In this document: one piece after another, positions 15,976-24,583 of the stretch
Position numbering within the stretch: position 1 is the first letter of the stretch
How the letters are laid out: every line of letters starts with the position of its first letter
DNA from: Acidobacteriota bacterium
Lineage (GTDB): Bacteria > Acidobacteriota > Blastocatellia > Chloracidobacteriales > Chloracidobacteriaceae
DNA length: 64,000 nt
NCBI GenBank assembly: GCA_016208495.1
Contig: JACQXX010000040.1
Span: 1-64,000, forward strand
Reading direction: 5' to 3'
Translations under genes and position numbers: made by a program
Notes under the pieces: model-generated
Told to the model about the DNA's origin: nothing
Seen by the model: only the letters and a program-made list of their open reading frames with translations
The model's database searches: none

Positions 15976-18816
15976 ATGAAAGCCAAAGACTGGTCTTCAA
16001 AAAGCTTTAATGGTGTGGTGGTTCGCTGGCGCTTGATTTATTCCAGGGACGGGTTTCAGGTTCAAATTGGATGGAAAGGCGTCACGTTTGTTGAAACCAT
16101 CGTGTCCAGCGAGCAGAGCGTGCTTCCATTTAGCATCCGCAGTACAGACGCTGATTTTCTGATTGCCATCAGCGGCGTCATTCAGTACCAGCCGGGACCA
16201 ACCCTCACCCTGCTTGATTTTAAATACCCGGAAGGCTACCTGAAAAAGTGCACGCTGGTGCCATCAGAGCCAGACGAACCCGACACACCCGATGACCGGC
16301 CATCAGATATTGACTCAGGTGAATTGCTCCCAGCGGAAGTGCTGGTTGATTCAGAACCGCATTCTGACCTGTTTCCTTATTTATATTTGAGAACCTGGCC
16401 GACGATAAGCCCAGAGACGCTCCAACAGAGATTTATTCAATATGCGGGCCCACTCCAAAGCCCACCATTTGACACATTGTACGGTATCCTCGTGTATTTT
16501 AAGAATTTGCAGAATCGCGAGGCGATGGAGCAGGAAGCTGTGGCTTTTATTGAAGGCGCTCCGCCCTTTGACCGTGGCCAATACATCCGGCATGTGAGCC
16601 AGATACAAACTCCGCTCAACCATTTCCCAGCGTTTTATGCCCGGTTATGTCAGATGGAGCCGCTCGATTTTGAAACCCTCAAATGTGAAATCGAGAGCCA
16701 GTTTGGATTCTCAACCTGGAGTGAAGTCACCACTTATGTTCTTGAAAATCAAGACTATCTGGCTGAACAAGACCGCGTCTGGCAAAACGTGTTTGCGTTG
16801 TTGATCGTGTCGGGGTATCGCCCGGAATTGCTCGATGACCTGATTCGCATCCTCGTAGTGTGCAATTTGATTGAAAATCTCGCCCTGAGCCCAGTCACTG
16901 AAGGCATCACGTCGCATCAAATCCGCGAATGGCTCAAGGCGACGATTCTGCTCCCAGAGGCGGTGTTTCCATTGCCGGCCTATCCTCAATCGCCGCCGGT
17001 TTCGCTGTCTGGAAAATACGGGCTTCCGGGTGCGAAGACTCAAAACTGGATTGAACCCTATGCAATTGCGGATTTGCAGATGGTTCGCCAGCGGATTGTG
17101 AAATATCAGCTTGGGGAAGTGGCCTATATTGAAAACATTCTCAAAGGTGAACAAAAGAAAACCACCCGCCGCAAACTCAACCGGGTGAAAGAAACGATTT
17201 CCAACGCCTCCACGCAAACCACTGATCTTGAAGGCCAGGTGCGGGGAACCCGAACCGACCTGATCAATGAAGTTCAGAAAACCCTGGCGCAAAACACGGT
17301 AACCACCAATTTCGGTGATAATGGCCTGCAAACCACCTACGGCCCACCAATTACCGCCACGGTCAAGGGCAGTTGGACGGTTGAGACTGGTCCGCATACC
17401 AATCTGGAGACGACCGCCCAGTATGCTCGCGAAATCACCACCCAAACCGCTCACCGAATTGCCCGTCAGGTGAGCCACACCCGGACCACCCTTTCCTTTG
17501 ATGAAACTGAAGATATTTCGGTCCATCGGTTTGATAACCGGCAGGGAAGTCAGAATGTCCGTGGAATTTACCGCTGGGTCAACAAAGTGTACTCGGCGTT
17601 TGTGGTCAATTATGGCCATCGGCTCCTGATTGAATTTTCGATTCAGAATCCAGCTAAATTCTTCATCCAAAGCAAATTGCACACTCAAGGCGTCTCGCTG
17701 GTGGAACCGGTGTTACCTGAAGGATTTACCTTTCAATCCATCACTCGTGACAATTACGCCATGCTGGCGGCTCAATTTGAGGTGAAAAACCTGACTCCGC
17801 CGCCACCGTCACTGTTGATTTCAGCAACTACTTTTTCGGACGGAGAGCCGGTTACGGCGCGGGAAATTGCCATCCCAGACGGATATGAAGCTGAAACCGC
17901 CTATGTCATCTATGTGCTTCCGAAAGATGAGGCCAGCCTCAAACTCGTCGGACTGGTTGGAAGAAACTCTTTTGAATGTGACGCAACCCAACCTTCTGGA
18001 ATCAAGTCGTTTCCACTGAACCAGGAACGAAAAAATGTTCCGGCGGCGGCCACCTGCCACGTCGAATTGACCTCACCGCCACAAATGATTGAAAGCGCCT
18101 ATCTGGTCAATATCGAAATTGAATGCCGACCCACGGCGGAATGCTTTGAGGACTGGCAACTCAAAACCTATGCCGAAATGATGCAGGGATACACCCGCCA
18201 GCGAGCGGCATACTATCAACAGGAAGGCGTGGGCGTCCCAAAAGACAAGCTCCGTAACCCGCTGGCATTGCGGGAAATCGAGAAAAATGAACTCCGACGA
18301 AATTGTTTCAAACTCTTGTTGGATCAATTTCAAAAGCTCGTTGGGGGCACCTCCGACCCAGACGAACCAACCCCAGCCGAAGTGAATGAACCCCGCTATC
18401 TTCAATTTTTTGAGCAGGTGTTTGAATGGAATGAAATGGCCTATTCGTTTTATTCCAGCCTTGCTGGTCAGCCGTCGCTGCTCCCGGCGGCCCAAATGAT
18501 ATTGAATCTGATTCCGGAGGCGGATCAGCTTTTTACGATGTTCCTGCAGGCCAAAAGCGCGCGCATCCTGGTTCCAGTTCGCCCAGAATGCACCCTGCCG
18601 CTGTTGTATTATCTTTCTTCTGGGTTGATTTGGGTGGGGCAACCAGCTTTAACGCCTTGTTTTGAACAGGTTGTCTCAATTGTGAATGAGTACAAAACTC
18701 TGTTTGACCATAAACATCCTGACCCGCCAGCCAGCAAACCGTGGGAAATTATCATTCCCACCTCAATGGTCATGCTTCAGGACACTTCGGAGTTACCTAA
18801 TTTCCAACGGAAATAA
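15976..18816 (+). CDS. Large unrecognised protein of the accessory locus (946 aa)
   Basis: The N-terminal 70 residues share a domain with the 15092 protein. Residues about 80-120 are an acidic Pro/Asp linker (PDEPDTPDDRPSD). The middle has a likely coiled coil around 390-440 (EQKKTTRRKLNRVKETISNA..., DLEGQVRGTRTDLINEVQKTL), then a beta-rich region with YRWVNKVYSAFVVNYGHRLLIEF. The C-terminal third is helical. No signal peptide or catalytic motif stands out. Size, coiled coil and adjacency to a tail-collar protein suggest a structural or baseplate-like component or a large effector. This is inference only; family not recognised. Confidence 0.6.
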   Translation: MKAKDWSSKSFNGVVVRWRLIYSRDGFQVQIGWKGVTFVETIVSSEQSVLPFSIRSTDADFLIAISGVIQYQPGPTLTLLDFKYPEGYLKKCTLVPSEPDEPDTPDDRPSDIDSGELLPAEVLVDSEPHSDLFPYLYLRTWPTISPETLQQRFIQYAGPLQSPPFDTLYGILVYFKNLQNREAMEQEAVAFIEGAPPFDRGQYIRHVSQIQTPLNHFPAFYARLCQMEPLDFETLKCEIESQFGFSTWSEVTTYVLENQDYLAEQDRVWQNVFALLIVSGYRPELLDDLIRILVVCNLIENLALSPVTEGITSHQIREWLKATILLPEAVFPLPAYPQSPPVSLSGKYGLPGAKTQNWIEPYAIADLQMVRQRIVKYQLGEVAYIENILKGEQKKTTRRKLNRVKETISNASTQTTDLEGQVRGTRTDLINEVQKTLAQNTVTTNFGDNGLQTTYGPPITATVKGSWTVETGPHTNLETTAQYAREITTQTAHRIARQVSHTRTTLSFDETEDISVHRFDNRQGSQNVRGIYRWVNKVYSAFVVNYGHRLLIEFSIQNPAKFFIQSKLHTQGVSLVEPVLPEGFTFQSITRDNYAMLAAQFEVKNLTPPPPSLLISATTFSDGEPVTAREIAIPDGYEAETAYVIYVLPKDEASLKLVGLVGRNSFECDATQPSGIKSFPLNQERKNVPAAATCHVELTSPPQMIESAYLVNIEIECRPTAECFEDWQLKTYAEMMQGYTRQRAAYYQQEGVGVPKDKLRNPLALREIEKNELRRNCFKLLLDQFQKLVGGTSDPDEPTPAEVNEPRYLQFFEQVFEWNEMAYSFYSSLAGQPSLLPAAQMILNLIPEADQLFTMFLQAKSARILVPVRPECTLPLLYYLSSGLIWVGQPALTPCFEQVVSIVNEYKTLFDHKHPDPPASKPWEIIIPTSMVMLQDTSELPNFQRK

Positions 18817-18932
18817 AATGGTTTCGGGTTCGGTGCTTCTGTACTTCCGAGGTCAAAAGACAAAAAGGACCAAAACGACGAAAACGACATAAATTTCGAG
18901 AACCCTGAACCCTGAACCAGACTAACCTGCCT

Positions 18933-19631
18933 ATGATTTTTCCAATTCCATTTCCACCACTTCCACAACCAGTTCCAGGGTTAACCATCCCGGCAATGGG
19001 CTTTCAAGTTCCGGTTGGGGTTGTTGTGGCCTTTGCCGGAGCACTTACCGATAGTCAAAGCGGCTCATCATCAAATCAGCAGTCACCAGATCTGGCAACA
19101 CTCCTGGAATCACAAGGATGGCTCGTGTGTGATGGCAAATCAATTAGGATTGCCCAGTATCCAGAATTATATCTGGTGATTGGAAAAGTATATGGTAAAG
19201 GCAATCAGGATGATGAATTTTGCCTTCCTGACTATCGAGGGTACTTTTTCCGAGGCGTGGATGGAGGCACCGGGCATGATCCAGATGCTTCGAACCGAAA
19301 ACCACAACCTTCAGGAGTCATGGCACCAGATAAAGTTGGTTCAATCCAGGAAGATGCACTCCAAAAACACGACCATATTTATCAAAAAAATACGGCGCCA
19401 CTCCCAGTTCAAGGCGGGGCGGCAGAGGCACCATTGATTGCCACTCAACCCGTTTTGACAGAAAACGGCCCAACCAACAGTTTGTCTCCACCTGGTACCG
19501 TCAAGGTCAGTGACACTGAGACCCGGCCAAAAAATGTGTATGTCAATTACCTCATCAAATCAACGATGGCGCCCAATCCGAATTTTTCGGCCATTCTGGG
19601 CGTGATTCCGCTGATGAATGACGATCTGTAA
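18933..19631 (+). CDS. Phage tail-collar domain protein
   Basis: A 232-aa protein. GWLVCDGKSIRIAQYPELY (about 62-80) and FCLPDYRGYFFRGVDGG (about 97-113) are hallmark tail-collar/microcystin-dependent-protein motifs; LQKHDH and ETRPKNVYVNYLIK follow near the C-terminus. The first 45 residues are Pro- and hydrophobic-rich (FPIPFPPLPQPVPG). Such proteins are tips or fibres of phage tails and related structures. Here no tail tube, sheath or baseplate gene is visible, so it may be a stand-alone fibre-like secreted protein. The Shine-Dalgarno is weak. It closes the accessory locus. Confidence 0.85.
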   Translation: MIFPIPFPPLPQPVPGLTIPAMGFQVPVGVVVAFAGALTDSQSGSSSNQQSPDLATLLESQGWLVCDGKSIRIAQYPELYLVIGKVYGKGNQDDEFCLPDYRGYFFRGVDGGTGHDPDASNRKPQPSGVMAPDKVGSIQEDALQKHDHIYQKNTAPLPVQGGAAEAPLIATQPVLTENGPTNSLSPPGTVKVSDTETRPKNVYVNYLIKSTMAPNPNFSAILGVIPLMNDDL

Positions 19632-19640
19632 GATCAGTTT

Positions 19641-19668
19641 GTAGTCAGTAGTCAGTAGTCAGTAGTTC
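19641..19668. repeat. GTAGTCA heptamer array
   Basis: About 3.5 units of GTAGTCA directly after the tail-collar gene, inverted relative to the array at 15922-15946. Confidence 0.7.
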
Positions 19669-19756
19669 GTTAAGTTTATTTGATTGAATTATTTGACTGT
19701 CTGTCTAACACTACAGCGAGGTTTCGGTTGTAACCTGCGAAGCGGGTGGAAGGCTC

Positions 19757-19898
19757 GTAGCCCAGGGTGGAGTCTTCGAAACCCTGGGTTGACGGTCATT
19801 CCCAATTTCTCCCGCCCCACCGGCAACCGCCTACGGCGGTTGCCGGTGGGGCGGGAGGGAGGTTGGGCCGTTGGTCTCAGGATTGCACCCTGGGGTAG
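19757..19898. repeat. R2 hairpin repeat, intact copy
   Basis: Ends GTAGCCCAGGGTG (19757-19769) and CACCCTGGGGTAG (19886-19898) are near inverse repeats. Inside is a perfect hairpin with 23-bp arms (19809-19831 and 19835-19857) and loop TAC. The arm sequence is quite different from that of the 13476-13522 hairpin, although the palindromic form is kept. It occupies most of the 19632-20037 gap, in which I see no gene. Confidence 0.75.
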
Positions 19899-20037
19899 TA
19901 TTAGGGTAAGGCTAAATCATTGAAAAAACTGTATTTCCCTCAGCCCTTAGCCCGATACCCTTAGCCCCAAATGATATAACGGCACCGTCACCCTGGCGAG
20001 GTTGCCCCAAACCAGCTTTGCTCCTGGAGGACTGGCA

Positions 20038-21651
20038 ATGCATTCCACTGAAAAAGAAGCACTTGTCCGGGCACTGGCACATCTTGGGCGGAGAGGAATC
20101 AGGCCAAACAACCACCTTCAAGTTCCGTTGTCAGACCCGATTCCAATTCAATCTCCGAGAGTGAACCAGCTTGAACCGACCTCAACTTCCGATCCACTGG
20201 TGAGTTGCATCATGCCCACAGCCAATCGCCCGGTGCTGGCGCTTCAGGCAATTCACTATTTTTTAAAGCAAACTTATCCAAACCGGGAATTGATCATTAT
20301 TGACGATGAGCCCGGTCATCTGCGCGAGAAGCTACCTGCCGACTCAGGTATTCAGTATTTGACCGTTCCAGTTGGAACCACCATCGGGGCGAAACGAAAC
20401 CGTGGATGCGAAGTCGCCAGAGGTGTGATTTTTGCCCAGTGGGACGACGATGACTGGTATGGCACTGACCGCTTGAAAGTTCAGGTTGAACCAATCATTC
20501 GCCAAACAGCCGACATCACCGGCTTTCACGACACGATTTTTTTTGATTTGGAACGGTGGGAATTCTGGAAATGCAATCCAACCCTGCACCGACATATGTT
20601 TGTGGAAGACGTTCCGAGCGGTACGCTGGTCTATCATCGGCGCATTTGGGAAAAGCTGACCCGCTACCCAAATCAATCGCTGGCCGAAGATGCCTTTTTG
20701 CTCAAACAGGCCCTCCGGCGTGGGGCGCGGTTGAGCCGGGTTTCAGGTGAACATTCATTTCTTTATGTGCGGCACGGCACCAACACCTGGAAATTTGGGT
20801 TGGGCCGATTTGTTGATCCAACGGCCTGGTTTCAGATTGAGGAACCAGCCTGTTTCACTGTTGATCGGGCCTTTTATCAATCACAATCCGCCGCCGGTCT
20901 CAGAAAAGGAGCGAAGTCAGGTTCAGAAGCCTCATTGCCTCTGGTGAGTTGTATTCTGCCAACTGCCAATCGGCGTGGGTTTATCAGCCAGTCAATCCAA
21001 TATTTTCTGAGACAAACCTATCCAAACCGCGAGCTTATCATTGTGGATGACGGCACTGATCCCATCCGTGACCTGGTTCCGGCAGATGCCCGAATCACAT
21101 ACCACAGGTTGACGCCCAGACAGTCGGTTGGGGCAAAACGAAACCTTGCCTGCCAGGAAACACGCGGGGAAATTATCGTTCACTGGGACGATGATGATTG
21201 GACTTCGCCGGAGTGGATTGCCTCGCTGGTTTCGACTTTGACAAACCAGCAAGCGGATATTGTCGGTCTCAAGGATATTCTTTTCCTGGAACCAGCCACG
21301 AATCAAGCCTGGGTGTATCGCTATCCATCTCATAGCCAGGAGTGGGTTTATGGCGGTACGTTGTGTTATTGGAAAGACTACTGGCGAAAACACCCGTTTC
21401 AAAACCGCAATATCGGTGAAGATGCCCAATTCATATGGAGTACTCCGAACAAAAAAGTGGTTTCACTCCAAACTCAAACTGAATATGTGGCTCTTATTCA
21501 TCCACACAATACCAGCCCAAAACAGACCTCCGGCCACTGGTGGCAGCAAATACCACCTGAAACAGTCTGGTCGGTGATTGGCAATGATGGAAATTTTTAC
21601 CGCAACCTCAATCAGATGCCAGGCTTCACTTTCCACCACTCTGAAGAATGA
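20038..21651 (+). CDS. Tandem GT2-family glycosyltransferase (two GT-A domains)
   Basis: About 537 aa from ATG 20038, preferred because GGAGG lies 8 nt upstream; an in-frame TTG at 20002 lacks one. It contains two homologous GT2 domains, each with the series LVSCI(M/L)PTANR, QTYPNRELII(I/V)DD, (G)AKRN and a metal-binding WDDDDW (about residues 136 and 383). A short linker near residue 290 joins them. Internal similarity suggests gene duplication and fusion. GT2 enzymes transfer sugars from nucleotide-sugars; with no membrane segment this one is likely cytoplasmic, with acceptor unknown. Its 3' end overlaps the convergent 21626 gene by 26 bp. Confidence 0.88.
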   Translation: MHSTEKEALVRALAHLGRRGIRPNNHLQVPLSDPIPIQSPRVNQLEPTSTSDPLVSCIMPTANRPVLALQAIHYFLKQTYPNRELIIIDDEPGHLREKLPADSGIQYLTVPVGTTIGAKRNRGCEVARGVIFAQWDDDDWYGTDRLKVQVEPIIRQTADITGFHDTIFFDLERWEFWKCNPTLHRHMFVEDVPSGTLVYHRRIWEKLTRYPNQSLAEDAFLLKQALRRGARLSRVSGEHSFLYVRHGTNTWKFGLGRFVDPTAWFQIEEPACFTVDRAFYQSQSAAGLRKGAKSGSEASLPLVSCILPTANRRGFISQSIQYFLRQTYPNRELIIVDDGTDPIRDLVPADARITYHRLTPRQSVGAKRNLACQETRGEIIVHWDDDDWTSPEWIASLVSTLTNQQADIVGLKDILFLEPATNQAWVYRYPSHSQEWVYGGTLCYWKDYWRKHPFQNRNIGEDAQFIWSTPNKKVVSLQTQTEYVALIHPHNTSPKQTSGHWWQQIPPETVWSVIGNDGNFYRNLNQMPGFTFHHSEE

Positions 21652-22447
21652 TCGGCGCGCAATAGGCCAGAATTTCCGCAGGCCAGTTTGAGGTTCGCTT
21701 TTCCTTAAAAATAATCGCATCCCCAATTCGATCAAGTTCAATCAACCCACCGTGAAAATCCTTACCATACAGACGGTCAATATCGTTATCTTTCGGCCAG
21801 GATTCCTGATCGGCACATCGGTTGTCCAGATGAATCAGGTAGGGCCGTTCAGACCTGATGTAAAAAGTAAATTTCACCTCACCTGCTTCACTCCGGATGG
21901 TTACCTGGTCGCCAATCTCAAGCGGAAAAAAAATACCGATTCGTTCAGCCACATAGACATTCTCTTTATAAATGATTGACCCATCCTGGGAACAAATAGT
22001 CACTGGAATCGGAGTTTCCCATCCGAGCGTGTTGAAAGGAACCAGTACTGAACCTTCTTTGGGGAAGTAAATCTGGCCGATGAGTTGACTCAGGTTTTTT
22101 CGAAAGTTTTTTTGGGAATGGGATTTATACAGTTCATCAAAATTGGGCAGGTAGGGTTCAGTTGGGGGAGGTGGCAACAATGGCAACAACCGGCTGGAGA
22201 CCTTGTTTGGAAAATCCACGCTAAACGATTGGGGGCTGGTCAGAATAATCGGTGGAAACAGGATCGCATCACGATGCGATACAATCAATGAGGGAACGTG
22301 ATGTTCGGTCTGTACCCACCCAACCATTGATCGGTCGGCTTGTTTCCCTTCGGTGTGGGGATTAATGAAGAGTGGACAGAGCCCAGATGTAACGAGCATA
22401 ACTCCGGGAATTTTTTCAGATATCAGTTTTTTCAAATAGGTGGTCAT
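21626..22447 (-). CDS. Unrecognised protein (273 aa)
   Basis: Start set at the ATG at 22447, which follows GAGGAG by 7 nt; the frame is open for 31 more codons upstream without a ribosome site. There is a proline run (LLPLLPPPPTEPYLP) near residue 100 and mixed alpha/beta character after it. No signal peptide, membrane helix or known motif is visible. Convergent and 26-bp overlapping with the glycosyltransferase. Function unknown. Confidence 0.6.
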   Translation of the reverse strand: MTTYLKKLISEKIPGVMLVTSGLCPLFINPHTEGKQADRSMVGWVQTEHHVPSLIVSHRDAILFPPIILTSPQSFSVDFPNKVSSRLLPLLPPPPTEPYLPNFDELYKSHSQKNFRKNLSQLIGQIYFPKEGSVLVPFNTLGWETPIPVTICSQDGSIIYKENVYVAERIGIFFPLEIGDQVTIRSEAGEVKFTFYIRSERPYLIHLDNRCADQESWPKDNDIDRLYGKDFHGGLIELDRIGDAIIFKEKRTSNWPAEILAYCAPIILQSGGK

Positions 22448-22590
22448 GGGTTTGCTCCTCATCAAGCTGAAAGAAATGTTGGCTGAGGAACGGAGCATAC
22501 CACGAACCTTTTTTCCCCCCACATTTTTTTCATCCGGCAACCAAACTCCGCCTTTTGGGAGCGTAGATCATGAGGTGAGCCACAAACCGG

Positions 22591-23880
22591 TTATTGAAAG
22601 CTGGTTGAAACAGGCAACACGCTTAATTGCTGGCGCAGAAAGCGTTGTTCGGGCTCTGAACAAGGGCACTTAAGCGCGGTCCGATACCAGTGTGCGGCTT
22701 GATGTGAGTCTCCGAGTTCACGCCATAATTCACCGAGTGTCGCAGGCAATAAGTAATACTGATGAAGTGCCGGGTGGTGGCAAATGGCTTCAAGGGCTGA
22801 AATTCCGGCTTCGGGGCCCTGGAGGTGAGCCATCGCCACTGCGCGGTTGAGCACAATGACCGGTGAAGGGTTGAGTTCAAGTAACTGGTCATACAACCCG
22901 ACAATCTGTTCCCAATTGGTGGCTTCAAAACTGAGGGCGACAGCGTGGGCTGAGGCAATTCCGGCTTGCAAGTGATATTCGGTTAATTCATCGCCAGCCG
23001 CCGATTGTTCCAAATGGCGTAACCCCTGATAAATCAATCTTTTGTCCCACAGCGACCGATCCTGATCACGCAGTAAAAACAACTCCCCATTATCATCAAC
23101 TCGCGCCGGAAGCCGAGCCGCCAGCAACACCATCAGCGCCAGCAAGGCATGGCATTTCGGCAGATTCGTGGCCGGATGGTGAAGGAGCATCCGGGCAAAG
23201 CGCACCGCCTCGGAGCACAATTCGGCCCGAATCAGGTTTTCTCCCTGATGGGCGGTATATCCTTCATTGAACAGCAGATAGAGAACTTCAAGCACTGAAT
23301 CAAGCCGGGAAGAAAGCTCATTGGAATCCGGTAGTTCAAAGGTGATTCCGTCTTCTTTAATTTGGCGCTTGGCGCGGACTAATCGTTGGGCGATGGTAGC
23401 TTCCCTGGACAAAAACGCCCGGCTGATTTCGCTGACCCCAAAACCACCTACTGTTTTGAGCGTCAATGCAATACGGGACTCGCGCGAAATCGCCGGATGG
23501 CAGGCCATAAACATCATGCGCAATTCGTCATCAATCAATTCCAAACTCGTCTCGGTCATTGGCTGACGAATCGCCAGGGCTTCCCGAACGGCAAATGCCT
23601 GCTGTAGTACACCAGCTTTTTCAGCCAGTGAGCTTTCGCGCCGGAGCACATCAAGTGCACTGTTTTTCGCCACCCGCACCAGCCAGGCCGTTGGGTTTTC
23701 AGGAATGCCGCGATATGGCCAGACTTGCAGGGCTTTGATCAGGGCTTCTTGAACCACTTCTTCAGCCAGTTCAAGGTGTTGCGGGCCAAACACGCACGTC
23801 AAGGTAGACACCAGTTGCCCGGCCTGATGACGAAACAGGTGTTCAACAATTCCCGGAACCGAACTGGTGGGCATAAACAT
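22591..23880 (-). CDS. ECF42-type sigma factor with C-terminal extension
   Basis: A 429-aa protein. Sigma region 2 is in residues about 8-80 (LAEEVVQEALIKALQVWPYRGIPENPTAWL), region 4 about 115-175 (MFMACHPAIS, SREATIAQRLVRAKRQI). A 230-aa C-terminal helical extension follows (LYLLFNEGYTA, LNRAVAMAHLQGPEAG), typical of ECF group 42, in which the extension is needed for activity. ECF42 factors have no classical anti-sigma factor and are encoded with a DGPF/YCII protein; that partner is at 24089-24460, upstream on the same strand. Two start ATGs (23880, 23874) are possible and neither has a clear ribosome site. Confidence 0.92.
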   Translation of the reverse strand: MFMPTSSVPGIVEHLFRHQAGQLVSTLTCVFGPQHLELAEEVVQEALIKALQVWPYRGIPENPTAWLVRVAKNSALDVLRRESSLAEKAGVLQQAFAVREALAIRQPMTETSLELIDDELRMMFMACHPAISRESRIALTLKTVGGFGVSEISRAFLSREATIAQRLVRAKRQIKEDGITFELPDSNELSSRLDSVLEVLYLLFNEGYTAHQGENLIRAELCSEAVRFARMLLHHPATNLPKCHALLALMVLLAARLPARVDDNGELFLLRDQDRSLWDKRLIYQGLRHLEQSAAGDELTEYHLQAGIASAHAVALSFEATNWEQIVGLYDQLLELNPSPVIVLNRAVAMAHLQGPEAGISALEAICHHPALHQYYLLPATLGELWRELGDSHQAAHWYRTALKCPCSEPEQRFLRQQLSVLPVSTSFQ

Positions 23881-23907
23881 TCAGAAATGAAGAATGAAGA
23901 ACTCTTT

Positions 23908-24068
23908 TAGTGGTTAGTGGTTAGTGGTTAGTGGTTAGTGGTTAGTGATTAGTGGTTAGTGGTTAGTGGTTAGTGGTTAGAAATCAATACTTTCGAAGAA
24001 GTACCAGGCACCAATCATCAAGAACTAGCCACTAGCCACTAGCCACTAACCACTAGCCACTAACCACT
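23908..24068. repeat. Inverted heptamer arrays (GGTTAGT / ACTAACC-ACTAGCC)
   Basis: About ten GGTTAGT units at 23908-23980 and six CTAGCCA/CTAACCA units at 24025-24068. The second is largely the inverse of the first, so the transcript could fold into a long hairpin between the DGPF gene and the ECF42 gene. The array might lower readthrough between the two cistrons. Confidence 0.8.
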
Positions 24069-24088
24069 TTCTTTATTCTGCATTCAAA

Positions 24089-24460
24089 TCAGTTGCCCAT
24101 TTGCGACATGTCCTGAATTTCCCGGATTTCGAGAAAGCCTCCGAATTCAAGCGTTGGACAATCCTGAGCCATGGCAACCGCAGCATCATAATCAGCCGCC
24201 TCTATAATCCAGTATCCGCCAACAACTTCTTTGGTTTCGATAAACGGCCCATCCGTGACAACCTGTTTTTCCCCAAATCCTTTCAATCGTTTACCGGCGC
24301 CGTCAACCAGTTTATTGACGCCAACCAGCTTTCCCGATTCCTGAAGCTTTGTGTTCCAGTCAAAATATTTTTGGATGATGGATTGGATCATTTCCGGGCT
24401 GAGTTCGACATCCGACGCTTCGGACATGTCATACATTGAAATCAACATAAACTGAGGCAT
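24089..24460 (-). CDS. DGPF/YCII-domain protein (ECF42 partner)
   Basis: A 123-aa protein from ATG 24460 (GGAGC upstream); an upstream in-frame ATG extension is unlikely. It starts MPQFMLISMYDMSEASD and contains TDGPFIETKEVVGGYWIIEA (69-88), the signature of DGPF (YCII-related) proteins. They are alpha/beta dimeric-barrel proteins, and the family is regularly encoded next to and controlled by ECF42 sigma factors. It lies 208 bp upstream of the ECF42 gene on the same strand. Biochemical role unknown. Confidence 0.9.
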   Translation of the reverse strand: MPQFMLISMYDMSEASDVELSPEMIQSIIQKYFDWNTKLQESGKLVGVNKLVDGAGKRLKGFGEKQVVTDGPFIETKEVVGGYWIIEAADYDAAVAMAQDCPTLEFGGFLEIREIQDMSQMGN

Positions 24461-24583
24461 AGCAATCTTTGCTCCTGTCATTGACAAAATTTCGCCAGCC
24501 GAAGTGTATCGAGAAGGCGTGTTTGATCCAATGACGAATCAATTCTTCTCAAATCGACAGCCCGTTTCAAAATTTTTCCGAAT

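Noticed and set aside
16711-17688. Minus-strand frame of 325 codons inside the 946-aa gene
   Set aside because: Shadow frame of a long plus-strand gene with proper start and neighbours; no recognisable features.
18933-19631. Prophage called from the tail-collar and GH19 genes
   Set aside because: No capsid, terminase, portal, tube, sheath or integrase gene is visible, so a prophage is not supported.
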